Notes: generated from the letters alone by a model not told the origin. DNA of 64,000 nt from Phytohabitans suffuscus (GCF_011764565.1 NZ_AP022871.1:10084720-10148719); one strand, 5' to 3'. Positions 35,433 to 44,964 are shown, counted from the first letter of the stretch. Translations and numbers: made by a program.

Positions 35433-37012
35433 CCGTCCTCGTGACATCCCAGATCGACGGGACCCCGGCCGGCGGAGGCGAGGGCCCCCGGCTCACCTCG
35501 ACCAACCCGGCCCGTACCCGGGAGGTGGTCGCGGAGGTCGCCCTCGGCGACGCCGACCTCTTCGTCGCGGCCTGCGCCGCGGCGCGCCGCGCCCAGCCGG
35601 GCTGGGCCGGCGTGCCGGCCCCGGTCCGCGGCCGGGCCATCGGCCACATCGGACGGTTGGTCGAGGCGAACGCCGAGGCGCTGGCCCGGACCATGACCCG
35701 GGAGATCGGCAAGCCCTACCGCGAGGCGCTCGGCGAGGTCCGCGAGATCGTCGACACCTGCGACTTCTTCCTCGGCGAGGGGCGCCGCCTCTACGGCCAG
35801 ACCGTGCCCTCGGAGATGCCCGACAAGCAGCTGTTCACCTTCCGCAACCCGGTCGGCGTGGTCGCGGTCGTCACCGCCGGCAACTTCCCGGCCGCCGTAC
35901 CGTCCTGGTACCTCGTACCCGCGCTGCTGGCCGGAAACACGGTCGTCTGGAAGCCCGCGGAGTACTCCGCCGCCACCGCGGCCGCCCTCTACGCCCTCTT
36001 CCAGAAGGGCGGGCTCCCGGACGGGGTGCTCAACCTCGTCCTCGCCGGCGGCGACGCGACCTACCAGGGGCTCGCCGGCGGCCTCGCCGCCGGCCTGGTC
36101 GACAAGGTCGGCTTCACCGGCTCCAGCGCGGTCGGCGCCCGGATCGGGGAGCTGTGCGGCCGCCACCTCCAGTCGCCCTGCCTCGAGCTCGGCGGCAAGA
36201 ACCCGATGGTGGTCACGCCGAGCGCCGACCTCGCACTCGCCGTCGAGGGCGCGCTCTTCTCCGGCTTCGGCACGGCCGGGCAGCGCTGCACCTCGCTGGG
36301 GACCGTACTGGTGCACGAGTCCCGCCACGACGAGTTCCTGGACCGCCTCGCCACCGCCGTGTCGTCGGCCGCCATCGGTGACCCCTTCCGGGACGTGCTC
36401 TACGGCCCGATGCTCGACCAGCGGTTCGCCGACCGGTTCGAGGAGTACCTCGACTGGATCCAGCCGCACCACACGGTCACCGGCTCACCCCACCTCGGGC
36501 GCATCGACGCGACCCGGCCGCGCCCCGGGTTCGCCGGCGACCCGGCCGAAGGGCTCTACTACCACCCGACCATCGTCGCCGGGCTCCGCGAGGACGACGC
36601 GATCTTCCAGAACGAGACGTTCGGCCCGATCGTCGGCGTGCTCGCCTACCGCGACCTCGACGAGGCGATCCGGCTCGCCAACGCGCCGGGCTACGGGCTC
36701 TCCTCGGCCATCTACACCACCGACCCGCACGACGCGTTCACCTTCCGGCGGGGCATCGGCGCGGGCATGGTCAGCGTCAACAACTCCACGTCCGGCGCCG
36801 AGGCGCACCTGCCCTTCGGCGGCAACGGCAAGTCCGGCAACGGCAGCCGCCAGTCCGGCACCTGGGTGCTCGACCAGTTCACCCGCTGGCAGTCGATGAA
36901 CTGGGACTACTCCGGGCACCTGCAAAAGGCCCAGATGGACGTCGCCGAACTCGCCGCCGACCCCGACTTCCGCCTCACCGACCCGGCCGCCCTCACCGAC
37001 CCGGCCGCTTGA
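35429..37012 (+). CDS. Aldehyde dehydrogenase family protein
   Basis: A 527-residue NAD(P)-dependent aldehyde dehydrogenase. The catalytic cysteine is C287 (GQRCTS), the general base E253 (LELGGKNP), and the cofactor-binding FTGSSAVG is near 229. Its layout, with an N-terminal arm and a C-terminal FGGNGKSGNGSR segment, suits semialdehyde substrates. In this operon oxidation of 2-aminoadipate 6-semialdehyde (open form of piperideine-6-carboxylate) to 2-aminoadipate is proposed, not shown. It overlaps both neighbours by a few bases. Confidence 0.9.
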   Translation: MTVLVTSQIDGTPAGGGEGPRLTSTNPARTREVVAEVALGDADLFVAACAAARRAQPGWAGVPAPVRGRAIGHIGRLVEANAEALARTMTREIGKPYREALGEVREIVDTCDFFLGEGRRLYGQTVPSEMPDKQLFTFRNPVGVVAVVTAGNFPAAVPSWYLVPALLAGNTVVWKPAEYSAATAAALYALFQKGGLPDGVLNLVLAGGDATYQGLAGGLAAGLVDKVGFTGSSAVGARIGELCGRHLQSPCLELGGKNPMVVTPSADLALAVEGALFSGFGTAGQRCTSLGTVLVHESRHDEFLDRLATAVSSAAIGDPFRDVLYGPMLDQRFADRFEEYLDWIQPHHTVTGSPHLGRIDATRPRPGFAGDPAEGLYYHPTIVAGLREDDAIFQNETFGPIVGVLAYRDLDEAIRLANAPGYGLSSAIYTTDPHDAFTFRRGIGAGMVSVNNSTSGAEAHLPFGGNGKSGNGSRQSGTWVLDQFTRWQSMNWDYSGHLQKAQMDVAELAADPDFRLTDPAALTDPAA

Positions 37013-39174
37013 TGATCGAGTCGATCGACGACCACTTCGTGCGGCAGGTCGGCTCCTGGACCGGCGCGCCCGCCCCGGACGCCGCGCCGGGCGGCGTCGA
37101 CGCCGAGCTGCTGGAGGCGTACTTCGCCGCCCAGGTCCAGAGCCGCCACCTCGACTTCGCGGCCCGGTGGCTGCAAGGCGAGGGAGAGGGCTTCTACACC
37201 ATCGGCTCGGCGGGACACGAGAGCAACGCGGCCGTCGCGCTCGCCCTCCGCCCGACCGACCCGGCACTGCTCCACTACCGGTCCGGCGGGTTCTTCGCCG
37301 CCCGCGCCGGCCAGGTGCCCGGCGCGACACCCGTCGCCGACGTGCTGCGCGGCATGACGGCCGCCGCCGACGACCCGATCTCCGGCGGGCGGCACAAGGT
37401 GTACGGGCATCCCGCGTACCACGTCATCCCGCAGACCTCCACGATCGCGTCGCACCTGCCCCGCGCGGTCGGGCTCGCCTTCGCGCTGCACCGCGCGGCC
37501 GCCACCGGGGTGACCCCGCCGTGGCCGGCCGACGCGGTGGTGGTCACCAGCCTCGGCGACGCGTCGGTCAACCACTCGACCGCCGCGGGCGCGCTCAACG
37601 CCGCCGCGTGGTGCGCGCACCAGGGGGTACCGCTGCCGCTGCTGATCGTCTGCGAGGACAACGGCATCGGCATCAGCACGCGCTCGCCGGCCGGATGGAT
37701 CCGGCTCGCGCTCTCCCGGTTCCCCGCGATCCGGTACCAGGAGGCCGACGGCGCCGACCCCGAGGGCGTGCTCACCGCGGCTCGCGACGCGGCGGCGGCC
37801 GTACGCGCCGGACGCCGGCCGGTGATCCTGCACCTGCACACGGTCCGCTTCATGGGCCACGCCGGCTCCGACGCCGAGCTCGCCTACCGGTCCCGGGCCG
37901 AGATCGTCGGCGACTACGCACGCGACCCGGTCCTCGCCACCGCCCGCCGGATGGCCGCGCGGGGTCTGGCGTCCCCGGCCGAGATCCTGCGCCGCTACGA
38001 GGCGGCACGCGACGAGGTGATGTCGTGCGCGCGGGCGCTGGTCGGCACCGCGCGGCTGGCGTCCGCGGCGGCGGTCCGGCGGCCGATCGCGTACCCGCCG
38101 GTCGGCACCGGCCCGACCCTCGCCGCCGGCACCGCGAACGATCAGCCGGCCGCCGGCCCGGCCGCCGGGCGCACGCTCGCCCAGGCCCTCAACGACACGC
38201 TCGTGGACGTGCTCGCCGGGCATCGCGAGGCCATCGCCTTCGGCGAGGACATCGCCACCAAGGGCGGCGTCTACGGCGTGACCCGCGGCCTGCGCAAGCG
38301 GTTCGGCGCGACCCGCGTCTTCGACACGCTCCTGGACGAGCAGACGATCCTCGGTACCGCGCTCGGCGCCGCGCTCGCCGGGCTCCTGCCGATCCCCGAG
38401 ATCCAGTACCTGGCGTACCTGCACAACGCCGAGGACCAACTGCGCGGCGAGGCCGCCTCGCTCGCGTTCTTCTCCAACGGCCAGTACCGCAACGGCATGG
38501 TGGTGCGGATCGCCGGGCTCGCCTACCAGCGCGGCTTCGGCGGCCACTTCCACAACGACAACTCCCTGGCCGTCCTGCGCGACGTCCCCGGCCTCGTACT
38601 GTGCGTGCCGAGCCACCCGGCGGACGCCGCCGCGCTGCTGGGCACCTGCGTCCGGCTGGCCCGCGAGCACGGCCGGGTCTGCGTCGTGGTGGAGCCGATC
38701 GCGCTCTACCACACCCGCGACCTGTACGAGCCCGGCGACAACCGCTGGACCGGCGCGGCTGCCGTACCCGCCGTGGACCACTTCGGCCGGGCCCGGCTCC
38801 ACCGCGACGGCACCGACCTGCTGATCGTCACGTTCGGCAACGGCCTGCCGATGGCGCTGCGCGCCGCGCGGCACTTGGCCGGCGACGGGATCGACTGCGC
38901 CGTGCTCGACCTGCGCTGGCTGGCCCCGCTCCCGGAAGCCGACCTGCTACGGCACGCGGCGGCGTTCGGACGGGTCCTGGTCGTCGACGAGACCCGCCGC
39001 AGCGGCGGCGTCTCCGAAGCCGTGGTCACCCTCCTGACCGACCACGGCTACCGCGGCCATGTCGCCCGCGTCACCAGCGACGACTCCTACGTACCGCTCG
39101 GCCCGGCCGCGCATACCGTGCTCATGACAGAGAGCCAGATCATCGAGCAGGCCCGTGCGATGGGCGCGCGGTGA
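37012..39174 (+). CDS. Fused alpha-beta E1 component of a 2-oxoacid dehydrogenase
   Basis: A 720-residue thiamin-diphosphate enzyme in which the alpha-like part (about 1-350; HYRSGGFFAAR) and beta-like part (about 385-720; IAFGEDIATKGGVYGVT) are one chain, as in branched-chain-type E1 proteins. The ThDP motif reads GDASVN rather than GDGxxN. It should decarboxylate a 2-oxo acid and pass the acyl group to an E2 lipoyl protein. No E2 or E3 gene is in the window, so it must borrow them. 2-Oxoadipate is a plausible substrate because glutaryl-CoA dehydrogenase is next. ATG 37012 overlaps the upstream stop (TGATG). Confidence 0.87.
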   Translation: MIESIDDHFVRQVGSWTGAPAPDAAPGGVDAELLEAYFAAQVQSRHLDFAARWLQGEGEGFYTIGSAGHESNAAVALALRPTDPALLHYRSGGFFAARAGQVPGATPVADVLRGMTAAADDPISGGRHKVYGHPAYHVIPQTSTIASHLPRAVGLAFALHRAAATGVTPPWPADAVVVTSLGDASVNHSTAAGALNAAAWCAHQGVPLPLLIVCEDNGIGISTRSPAGWIRLALSRFPAIRYQEADGADPEGVLTAARDAAAAVRAGRRPVILHLHTVRFMGHAGSDAELAYRSRAEIVGDYARDPVLATARRMAARGLASPAEILRRYEAARDEVMSCARALVGTARLASAAAVRRPIAYPPVGTGPTLAAGTANDQPAAGPAAGRTLAQALNDTLVDVLAGHREAIAFGEDIATKGGVYGVTRGLRKRFGATRVFDTLLDEQTILGTALGAALAGLLPIPEIQYLAYLHNAEDQLRGEAASLAFFSNGQYRNGMVVRIAGLAYQRGFGGHFHNDNSLAVLRDVPGLVLCVPSHPADAAALLGTCVRLAREHGRVCVVVEPIALYHTRDLYEPGDNRWTGAAAVPAVDHFGRARLHRDGTDLLIVTFGNGLPMALRAARHLAGDGIDCAVLDLRWLAPLPEADLLRHAAAFGRVLVVDETRRSGGVSEAVVTLLTDHGYRGHVARVTSDDSYVPLGPAAHTVLMTESQIIEQARAMGAR

Positions 39175-39206
39175 GCCCCGTACCCCCTCGACCGGGAGGA
39201 CCGTCC

Positions 39207-40376
39207 GTGACGCCGCAACCGCCGCTCGCGCTCTTCGACATCGACTCGCTGCTCAGCGAGGAGGAAACCGCCATCGCCGCCGTGGTACGCCGGTTCGTCG
39301 ACGACCGCGTCCGGCCGTACGTCGCCGACTGGTACGAGCACGGCACCGTCCCCGCCCGCGAGCTGGCCCGGGAGCTGGGCAGCCTCGGCCTGCTCGGCAT
39401 GCACCTGCACGGGTACGGCTGTGCCGGAACCAGTGCGACGGCCTACGGCCTGGCCTGCCTGGAGCTGGAGGCCGGCGACTCCGGGATCCGCTCACTTGTC
39501 TCGGTACAGGGCTCACTCGCCATGTTCGCCATCCACGAGCACGGCTCCGAAGAGCAGAAGCGGCAGTGGCTGCCGCCGATGGCCACGGGCGAGGCGATCG
39601 GCTGCTTCGGCCTCACCGAACCGGACTACGGCTCCAACCCGGCCGGCATGCGCACCCACGCGCGGCGGGACGGCTCCGACTGGGTCCTCTCCGGCACGAA
39701 AATGTGGATCACCAACGGATCCGTCGCCGACGTGGCGGTCGTCTGGGCGCGGGCCGACGACGCGATACGCGGGTTCGTGGTACCGACCGACACGCCCGGA
39801 TTCTCCGCACCGGAGATCACCCGCAAGATGTCTCTACGCGCGTCCATCACCAGCGAGCTGGTCCTCGACGAGGTCCGCCTGCCCGCCGCCGCCGTGCTAC
39901 CGGGCGCTCGCGGTCTGGCCGGGCCGCTGTCCTGCCTCAACGAGGCGCGGTTCGGCATCGCGTTCGGCGCCCTCGGCGCCGCCCGGGACTGCCTGGAGAC
40001 CGCCCTCGCCTACGCCGGCCAGCGCGAGGTCTTCGACCGCCCGCTGGCCGGCTTCCAGACCACCCAGCTCAAGCTCGCCGACATGGCCCTCGAACTGGGC
40101 AAGGGAGTGCTGCTCGCACTCCATCTGGGCCGCCTCAAGGACGGCGGACGGCTCCGACCGGAGCAGGTCAGCCTCGGCAAGCTCAACGCGGTCCGGGAGG
40201 CGATCGGGATCGCCCGCGAGTGCCGGACGATCCTCGGCGCCGCGGGGATCACCCTGGACTACCCGGTGATGCGACACGCCGCCAACCTGGAGTCCGTGCT
40301 GACCTACGAAGGCACCTCGGAAATCCACCAGCTCACCATCGGGCACGCTCTCACCGGCGCCAAGGCATTCCGCTAG
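39207..40376 (+). CDS. Glutaryl-CoA dehydrogenase-like acyl-CoA dehydrogenase
   Basis: A 389-residue acyl-CoA dehydrogenase. Features close to glutaryl-CoA dehydrogenases are YGCAG, GDSGIRSLVSVQGSLAM, CFGLTEPDYGSNPAGM, LSCLNEARFGIAFGALGAA and the C-terminal MRHAANLESVLTYEGTSEIH with catalytic Glu (about residue 368). It should oxidise and decarboxylate glutaryl-CoA to crotonyl-CoA, the end step of the lysine/2-oxoadipate route, which anchors the reading of the whole operon. GTG 39207 is preceded by GGGAGG. A 32-base gap separates it from the E1 gene. Confidence 0.88.
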   Translation: MTPQPPLALFDIDSLLSEEETAIAAVVRRFVDDRVRPYVADWYEHGTVPARELARELGSLGLLGMHLHGYGCAGTSATAYGLACLELEAGDSGIRSLVSVQGSLAMFAIHEHGSEEQKRQWLPPMATGEAIGCFGLTEPDYGSNPAGMRTHARRDGSDWVLSGTKMWITNGSVADVAVVWARADDAIRGFVVPTDTPGFSAPEITRKMSLRASITSELVLDEVRLPAAAVLPGARGLAGPLSCLNEARFGIAFGALGAARDCLETALAYAGQREVFDRPLAGFQTTQLKLADMALELGKGVLLALHLGRLKDGGRLRPEQVSLGKLNAVREAIGIARECRTILGAAGITLDYPVMRHAANLESVLTYEGTSEIHQLTIGHALTGAKAFR

Positions 40377-40516
40377 GGCTCCACTCCGGCTGGCCCGACC
40401 GCTCGCAGCGGACCTACGGCTGGGGCGGCGTCGGGCTCGGTCGCGGCCAGCCATGGGTATGCTTCGAAGCCCGAACGGTCCCTTCGCGGGCCGCAGACCG
40501 GAGGGGTGAGGCCGCG

Positions 40517-41548
40517 TTGAAGGTAGCGGTGATCGGCGCGGGTGTGGTGGGTCTGGCCTCGGCCGCCGCGCTGCTCGACCGGGGTCACGACGTCGTCTGC
40601 CTCGACCGCCTCGGCCCGATGGCCGAACGCTCCACCGGCACCTCCCGGATCTTCCGGCTGGCCCACAACAGCGCCACACTGATCGACCTCGCCCGCCAGG
40701 CCCGAGCCGGCTGGACACGCTGGAGCGAGGCCACCGGCCAGCCACTGGTCCGCGACGTCGGCTGCCTGGTCAGCGGTGCGCTCACGCTGCCGTGGACGGC
40801 CGCCATGCGCAAAGCGAACGCGCCGTACGAGATAGTCGGGGCGGACTGGGCGGAGCTGCGCCTGCCGGTGCGCAAGGCACCCGACGTGCTGCTCTACGAC
40901 GTCACCGGCGGCGCGATCGAGACGGTCAGAACCGGCGAGTACCTCGCCGGCGTTCTGGGCGCCGCCCTGCGGGTCGCCACCGTGTACGCGCTGGAACAGC
41001 GGGACACCGCCGCTCGCGTGCACACCCCGGACGGCCCGCTCGACGTCGACGCGGTACTGATCGCCGCCGGGGCGGGCACCTCGCCGCTCGCCGCGCAGGT
41101 GGGCATCTACACGCCGACCGTGCTGGAGCACCACGTCCGGTTCACCTTCGCCACGTCACGGGGCGGGCCACTGCGCAGCTGGATCGACCAGAGCCCCGGC
41201 ATGCCCAGCACCTACCAGCACATGGCCGGACCCGGCCGGTGGACGGTCGGCGCCCTGTTCGACAACGCCACGCTCGCCTGGGAGGTAGGACGGGACGAAG
41301 CGGTCCGCGCATCCCGCGAGGCGGTCGTCGACTACGTCCGCGAGCACCTCGACGGGGTCGACCCGACCGTGCTGGACGAGCTCTACTGCACCACCATGGC
41401 CGAGCTCGGCGACGGCTTCCACCTGCGCCGCAACGGCCCCTTCACCGCCGTCTACGGCGACAACCTGTTCAAGTTCGCCCCACTGCTCGGCGACCTGCTC
41501 GCCACCGCCGTCACGGACGGTACCGAAGACGCGGTCGACTACCTGTAG
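40517..41548 (+). CDS. DAO-family FAD-dependent oxidoreductase
   Basis: A 343-residue flavoprotein beginning with VAVIGAGVVGLASA (GAGVVG at 7-12), with GTSRIFRLAH typical of sarcosine/N-methyl-amino-acid oxidase-type enzymes. It is a distinct relative of the oxidase at 33.3 kb. TTG 40517 appears to be the start, preceded by GGAGGGGTGAGG; no ATG or GTG in frame lies nearby upstream. The 140-base gap after glutaryl-CoA dehydrogenase suggests its own promoter. The 3' end overlaps the convergent membrane-protein gene by ten bases. Confidence 0.82.
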   Translation: MKVAVIGAGVVGLASAAALLDRGHDVVCLDRLGPMAERSTGTSRIFRLAHNSATLIDLARQARAGWTRWSEATGQPLVRDVGCLVSGALTLPWTAAMRKANAPYEIVGADWAELRLPVRKAPDVLLYDVTGGAIETVRTGEYLAGVLGAALRVATVYALEQRDTAARVHTPDGPLDVDAVLIAAGAGTSPLAAQVGIYTPTVLEHHVRFTFATSRGGPLRSWIDQSPGMPSTYQHMAGPGRWTVGALFDNATLAWEVGRDEAVRASREAVVDYVREHLDGVDPTVLDELYCTTMAELGDGFHLRRNGPFTAVYGDNLFKFAPLLGDLLATAVTDGTEDAVDYL

Positions 41549-42312
41549 GGATCGGGGCCAGGCTGCCGCGGGACGGGCGAGCGGAGCCGGTCGAGGAACG
41601 GCCCGAGGGGCGGTAGCTGTCCGGCCGGCCCGGAGTGCACGACCACCGCCGGCACCGGCACCCGCTCCGCGAGCCGGTCCAGGTCGGCGACGCCCGGGAC
41701 GCACGTGACCAGCAGGACGCCCTGCACGCCGGCGGCCGGCAGCCGGGCCAGGAACGCCTCGTTGAACTCCGGTGTGAGCAGGCCGTGCTCGCTCGGGGCG
41801 AACATCGCGAAGACGCCGACCCGCACGTCGCCGGAGAGCACGACGTCGAGCAGCGGCTCGCCGGTGCCGGGATTCGCCCGCGGGACCACCCGCTCGCCGG
41901 TCAGCATCGCGGCGTCCCGCACGCGCGCCTCGAACAGCAGCACGTCGATCAGGGCCACCAGCGGCTCGGCGTACTTCTTCGGGCTCGCCTCCTCGATCGT
42001 CGACAGCACGAGCCTCGCCTCGTCGTCGGGCAGGCGCGCGGCGACGTCCCGGACCGCCCGGCGCAACCGCGCCGCCATCTGGAACTCGAACTCCATCAGC
42101 TTCCCGCTGAGCAGCGGCGTCCCATTGACCCCGAACAGCACGAACACCGCGCCGACGAGCAACAGGGCCGCGCTGCCGGCCTGGTTGGCCGAGACGAACA
42201 CCGCGAGCGCGCCCAACGTGAGCAGCACACCACCGGCCACCGTCGCGATGATCCGCTCCCACATCGACAGCGGGAACCCGCCGCCGGTCGATCCCTCGGA
42301 CTCGTCAGCCAC
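41539..42312 (-). CDS. Uncharacterised two-helix membrane protein with cytosolic domain
   Basis: A 257-residue protein of no family I recognise. Two membrane helices lie at about residues 20-42 and 46-64, followed by an Arg-rich helix (ARLRRAVRDVAARLP) and a soluble alpha/beta domain (LLDVVLSGDVRVGVFAMFA, VQGVLLVTCVP). The soluble part vaguely recalls restriction-endonuclease-like or Rossmann folds, but no catalytic signature is clear. Start ATG 42312. It overlaps the convergent oxidase gene. Confidence 0.7.
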   Translation of the reverse strand: MADESEGSTGGGFPLSMWERIIATVAGGVLLTLGALAVFVSANQAGSAALLLVGAVFVLFGVNGTPLLSGKLMEFEFQMAARLRRAVRDVAARLPDDEARLVLSTIEEASPKKYAEPLVALIDVLLFEARVRDAAMLTGERVVPRANPGTGEPLLDVVLSGDVRVGVFAMFAPSEHGLLTPEFNEAFLARLPAAGVQGVLLVTCVPGVADLDRLAERVPVPAVVVHSGPAGQLPPLGPFLDRLRSPVPRQPGPDPYR

Positions 42313-42718
42313 GCGAACAGGCTAGCCGAGACGGCCGACCCGGACCTATGTGGACGGTGGGGCGAACCCAGACAGATGTGGGCTACCGCCCGCCGACCTA
42401 AGCACCACAATCCCGGACCACCACGACAACCATGACCGAACCGGAAGGTTCGCCAACCCGCCCGGGGCTTGAGCCGCGGGCCCGGCAGCGGAGGCCGGGG
42501 GTCTCGGCTCGCCCCGCGAGCCGCCGGCCGCAGCGGTGCCCGCGGGAGCATGCGGTCAGCGGCTGGCGCGGACCGGGGCACATCCGCATATCGGCACTTG
42601 CGCGAGGCCCTGGGCACGGCCCATGCGGAGCGGGTGACCCGGTCGGCGAACCCGGACCGGTCCGGGCCGCACGGCACGTAGTCTGACAAAAAGTCGTGAA
42701 CCGGACGGGAGGCAGCCG
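42313..42718. other. Spacer with dispersed repeat A and alcohol dehydrogenase leader
   Basis: About 400 bases without a supported gene. The middle (42477-42584) is a copy of dispersed repeat A in reverse orientation. The last 30 bases hold GGGAGG six bases before the alcohol dehydrogenase ATG. No promoter stands out. Confidence 0.6.
42477..42584 (-). repeat. Dispersed repeat A, copy 1
   Basis: About 108 bases that match, as reverse complement, 49279-49388 with only scattered differences; the shared core includes CCGCATGCTCC and GCGGGCACCGCTGCGG. It sits in a spacer upstream of a gene. It has no coding potential that differs from background. Confidence 0.75.
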
Positions 42719-43765
42719 ATGCGCGCCCTGCGACTGACGCAGTGGAAGTCCGAGCCGGAGCTTGTCGAGGTGCCCGAGCCGACGCCCGGCCCGCAGCAGG
42801 TGGTGGTGCGGATCGGCGGGGCCGGCGCCTGCCACTCGGACCTGCACCTGATGGGCGAGTTCGAGCCGGGCACCCTGCCGTGGAACCCGCCGTTCACCCT
42901 CGGCCACGAGAACGCCGGCTGGGTGCACGCCCTGGGTGAGGGGGTGACCCACCTGCGGGTCGGGCAGCCGGTGGCGGTCTACGGCGCGTGGGGCTGCGGG
43001 ACCTGCGCGCGCTGCCGGGTGGGTGTCGACCCGTACTGCGAGAACCCGGCGGAGGCGCCGGTGCCCAGCGGGGGCGGCGGTCTGGGGCTGGACGGTGGCA
43101 TGGCCGAGTACGAGCTCGTGCCGGACGCCCGCCACGTCGTCCCGCTGCCCGAAGGACTCGATCCGGTGGACGCCGCCCCGCTGACCGACGCGGGCCTGAC
43201 CCCGTACCACGCGGTCCGCCGCTCCTGGCACCGGCTCGCGCCGGGCAGCACCACGGTGGTGATCGGGGCCGGCGGCCTCGGCCACGTCGGCGTGCAGATC
43301 CTCAAGGCGACCACGGCCACCCGGGTGATCGCGGTGGACACCCGGCCGGAGGCGCTGCGGCTGGCGGAGGAGTGCGGGGCGGACCTGACCGTGCCCTCCG
43401 GTGACACGGCCGCGGAGCAGATCCGGGACGCCACCGGCGGGCTCGGCGCCGACCTGGTGCTCGACTTCGTCGGCGCGGACGCCACGCTGCGGCTCGGCGC
43501 TTCGGTGGCCCGCATGCTCAGCGATCTGACGATCGTCGGCATCGCCCGCGGCACGCTGCCCGTCTCGTTCTTCGGCGTCCCGTACGAGATGAGCGTCCAG
43601 ACCACCTACTGGGGCAGCCGGCCGGAGCTGGTCGAGGTGCTCGACCTCGGCGCCCGCGGGCTGGTCCGCCCGAGGACGACGCGGTTCGCGCTGCAGGACG
43701 CGCTCGGCGCGTACGAGCGGATGCGCGAGGGGTCGCTGCTGGGGCGGGCGGTGATCGTCCCGTAG
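42719..43765 (+). CDS. Zinc-dependent NAD(P)-dependent alcohol dehydrogenase (MDR family)
   Basis: A 348-residue medium-chain dehydrogenase. Catalytic zinc ligands C38 and H63/E64 (GHENAGW), structural zinc cysteines C93, C96, C99 and C107, and the cofactor motif GAGGLGHVG near residue 181 are all present. It oxidises an alcohol or reduces an aldehyde; substrate unknown. A good ribosome binding site (GGGAGG) precedes ATG 42719. It is followed head-to-tail by the convergent acyltransferase gene after 17 bases. Confidence 0.92.
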   Translation: MRALRLTQWKSEPELVEVPEPTPGPQQVVVRIGGAGACHSDLHLMGEFEPGTLPWNPPFTLGHENAGWVHALGEGVTHLRVGQPVAVYGAWGCGTCARCRVGVDPYCENPAEAPVPSGGGGLGLDGGMAEYELVPDARHVVPLPEGLDPVDAAPLTDAGLTPYHAVRRSWHRLAPGSTTVVIGAGGLGHVGVQILKATTATRVIAVDTRPEALRLAEECGADLTVPSGDTAAEQIRDATGGLGADLVLDFVGADATLRLGASVARMLSDLTIVGIARGTLPVSFFGVPYEMSVQTTYWGSRPELVEVLDLGARGLVRPRTTRFALQDALGAYERMREGSLLGRAVIVP

Positions 43766-43782
43766 GTCCCCCTCCGGCGGGT

Positions 43783-44964
43783 TCACAGGATCGAGCGCAG
43801 GAACGGTACCCGCCTGCTGGCCAGCGCCGTGGCCGTGCTGGCCGCGACGGCGATGGCGGCTACGGCGGCGAAGGCGGCCATCGCCGGCAGGGCGGTGTGG
43901 GTGAACGCGAACTGCAGGGCCACCACGATCGGCAGGTGGATGATGTAGATCGTGTAGGAGCTGTCCGCCATGGCGCGGGTGAGCCGGTTGTGTCCGGTGG
44001 CGACGTCCCGAAACAGGGTCAGCAGCCCGACGCCGAGCGCGACGCACATGACCGTCTCGACCAGGGTCCAGCGGGCGGAGGCGAGGTTGGCGCCGCCGGC
44101 GGCGAAGAAGGCGGTGCCGGTACCGGTGACGAACACCGCCGCGGCCACCGCGCCGCCGGCGGCGAGCCAGGTGTAGCCGACCCGGCGCGGCAGCCGGTGG
44201 AGCCAGTCGTGCCGGTAGGCGAGGACGCCGGCGGCGAAGAACGCGACGTACTGCGCGAGCCGGGCGGGTTCGGCCTGGATGAACTCCGCGACCGGCACCC
44301 ACGCGTCGAGCGGGTAGCGGATCCGGATCGTGAACGCCACGGCGGCGAGGAGCACCGTGAAGGCGGCCAGGGCGCGGTGCCCCGGCACCGGCAGTGCCGG
44401 CGCCGGGCGGTGCGCGACACGCCCGGCCAGGCGGGCGAGCGCACGGGCGGCGAGGTAGAGCAGGCTGAGCACGAGCAGGTTCTGGATGAACCACAGGTGC
44501 CCGAACTGCAGGTCCGGCCAGATCGGCCCGGTCCAGTCGGCCGGCTCCTGCCCGAAGCCGAGGAACACGTCCACGTAGTAGCGCGGGAACGAGATCGGCG
44601 GGTAGCCGCGGTACCGGGTGTAGTAGGCGTACATCAGCGCGGGGATGATCGTGGCGGCACCGACCAGGAACGGGATGCCGAGCCGCCTGAGGCGGCCGCG
44701 GGCGAACCCCCAGGCGCCCTTGCGGTCGGCCGGGCGCGGGACGAGGTAGCCGGCGACGAAGAACAGCAGGCTCATCCGGAACGCCCCGCCGACCGCCGAG
44801 AGCGTGGCCAGCGCGCCGGCGTGCCGGTCGTCGTGCACGTACCACCAGTCCGGTGGCCCGTACGCCTGTGCGGCGTGGTGGACCACCACCATCAGGATCA
44901 TCGCGACCCTGAGGTTGTCCAGGTAGTGCAGGTACGGTCGCGTCGCTCCAGCGGGGCTAAACAT
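43783..44964 (-). CDS. Acyltransferase-3 family membrane protein
   Basis: A 393-residue integral membrane protein with about ten hydrophobic segments. The N-terminal signature YLDNLRVAMILMVVVHHAAQ carries the family histidine motif, and WFIQNLLVLSLLYL lies mid-protein. Members transfer acyl groups to exported or envelope carbohydrates; the acceptor here is unknown. Its ATG lies inside the left arm of a palindromic operator shared with the divergent TetR gene, so it is very probably TetR-repressed. Confidence 0.88.
   Translation of the reverse strand: MFSPAGATRPYLHYLDNLRVAMILMVVVHHAAQAYGPPDWWYVHDDRHAGALATLSAVGGAFRMSLLFFVAGYLVPRPADRKGAWGFARGRLRRLGIPFLVGAATIIPALMYAYYTRYRGYPPISFPRYYVDVFLGFGQEPADWTGPIWPDLQFGHLWFIQNLLVLSLLYLAARALARLAGRVAHRPAPALPVPGHRALAAFTVLLAAVAFTIRIRYPLDAWVPVAEFIQAEPARLAQYVAFFAAGVLAYRHDWLHRLPRRVGYTWLAAGGAVAAAVFVTGTGTAFFAAGGANLASARWTLVETVMCVALGVGLLTLFRDVATGHNRLTRAMADSSYTIYIIHLPIVVALQFAFTHTALPAMAAFAAVAAIAVAASTATALASRRVPFLRSIL

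Noticed and set aside
42398..44845. Minus-strand open frame of about 815 codons
   Set aside because: Antisense to the alcohol dehydrogenase and out of frame with the acyltransferase; low-complexity translation.
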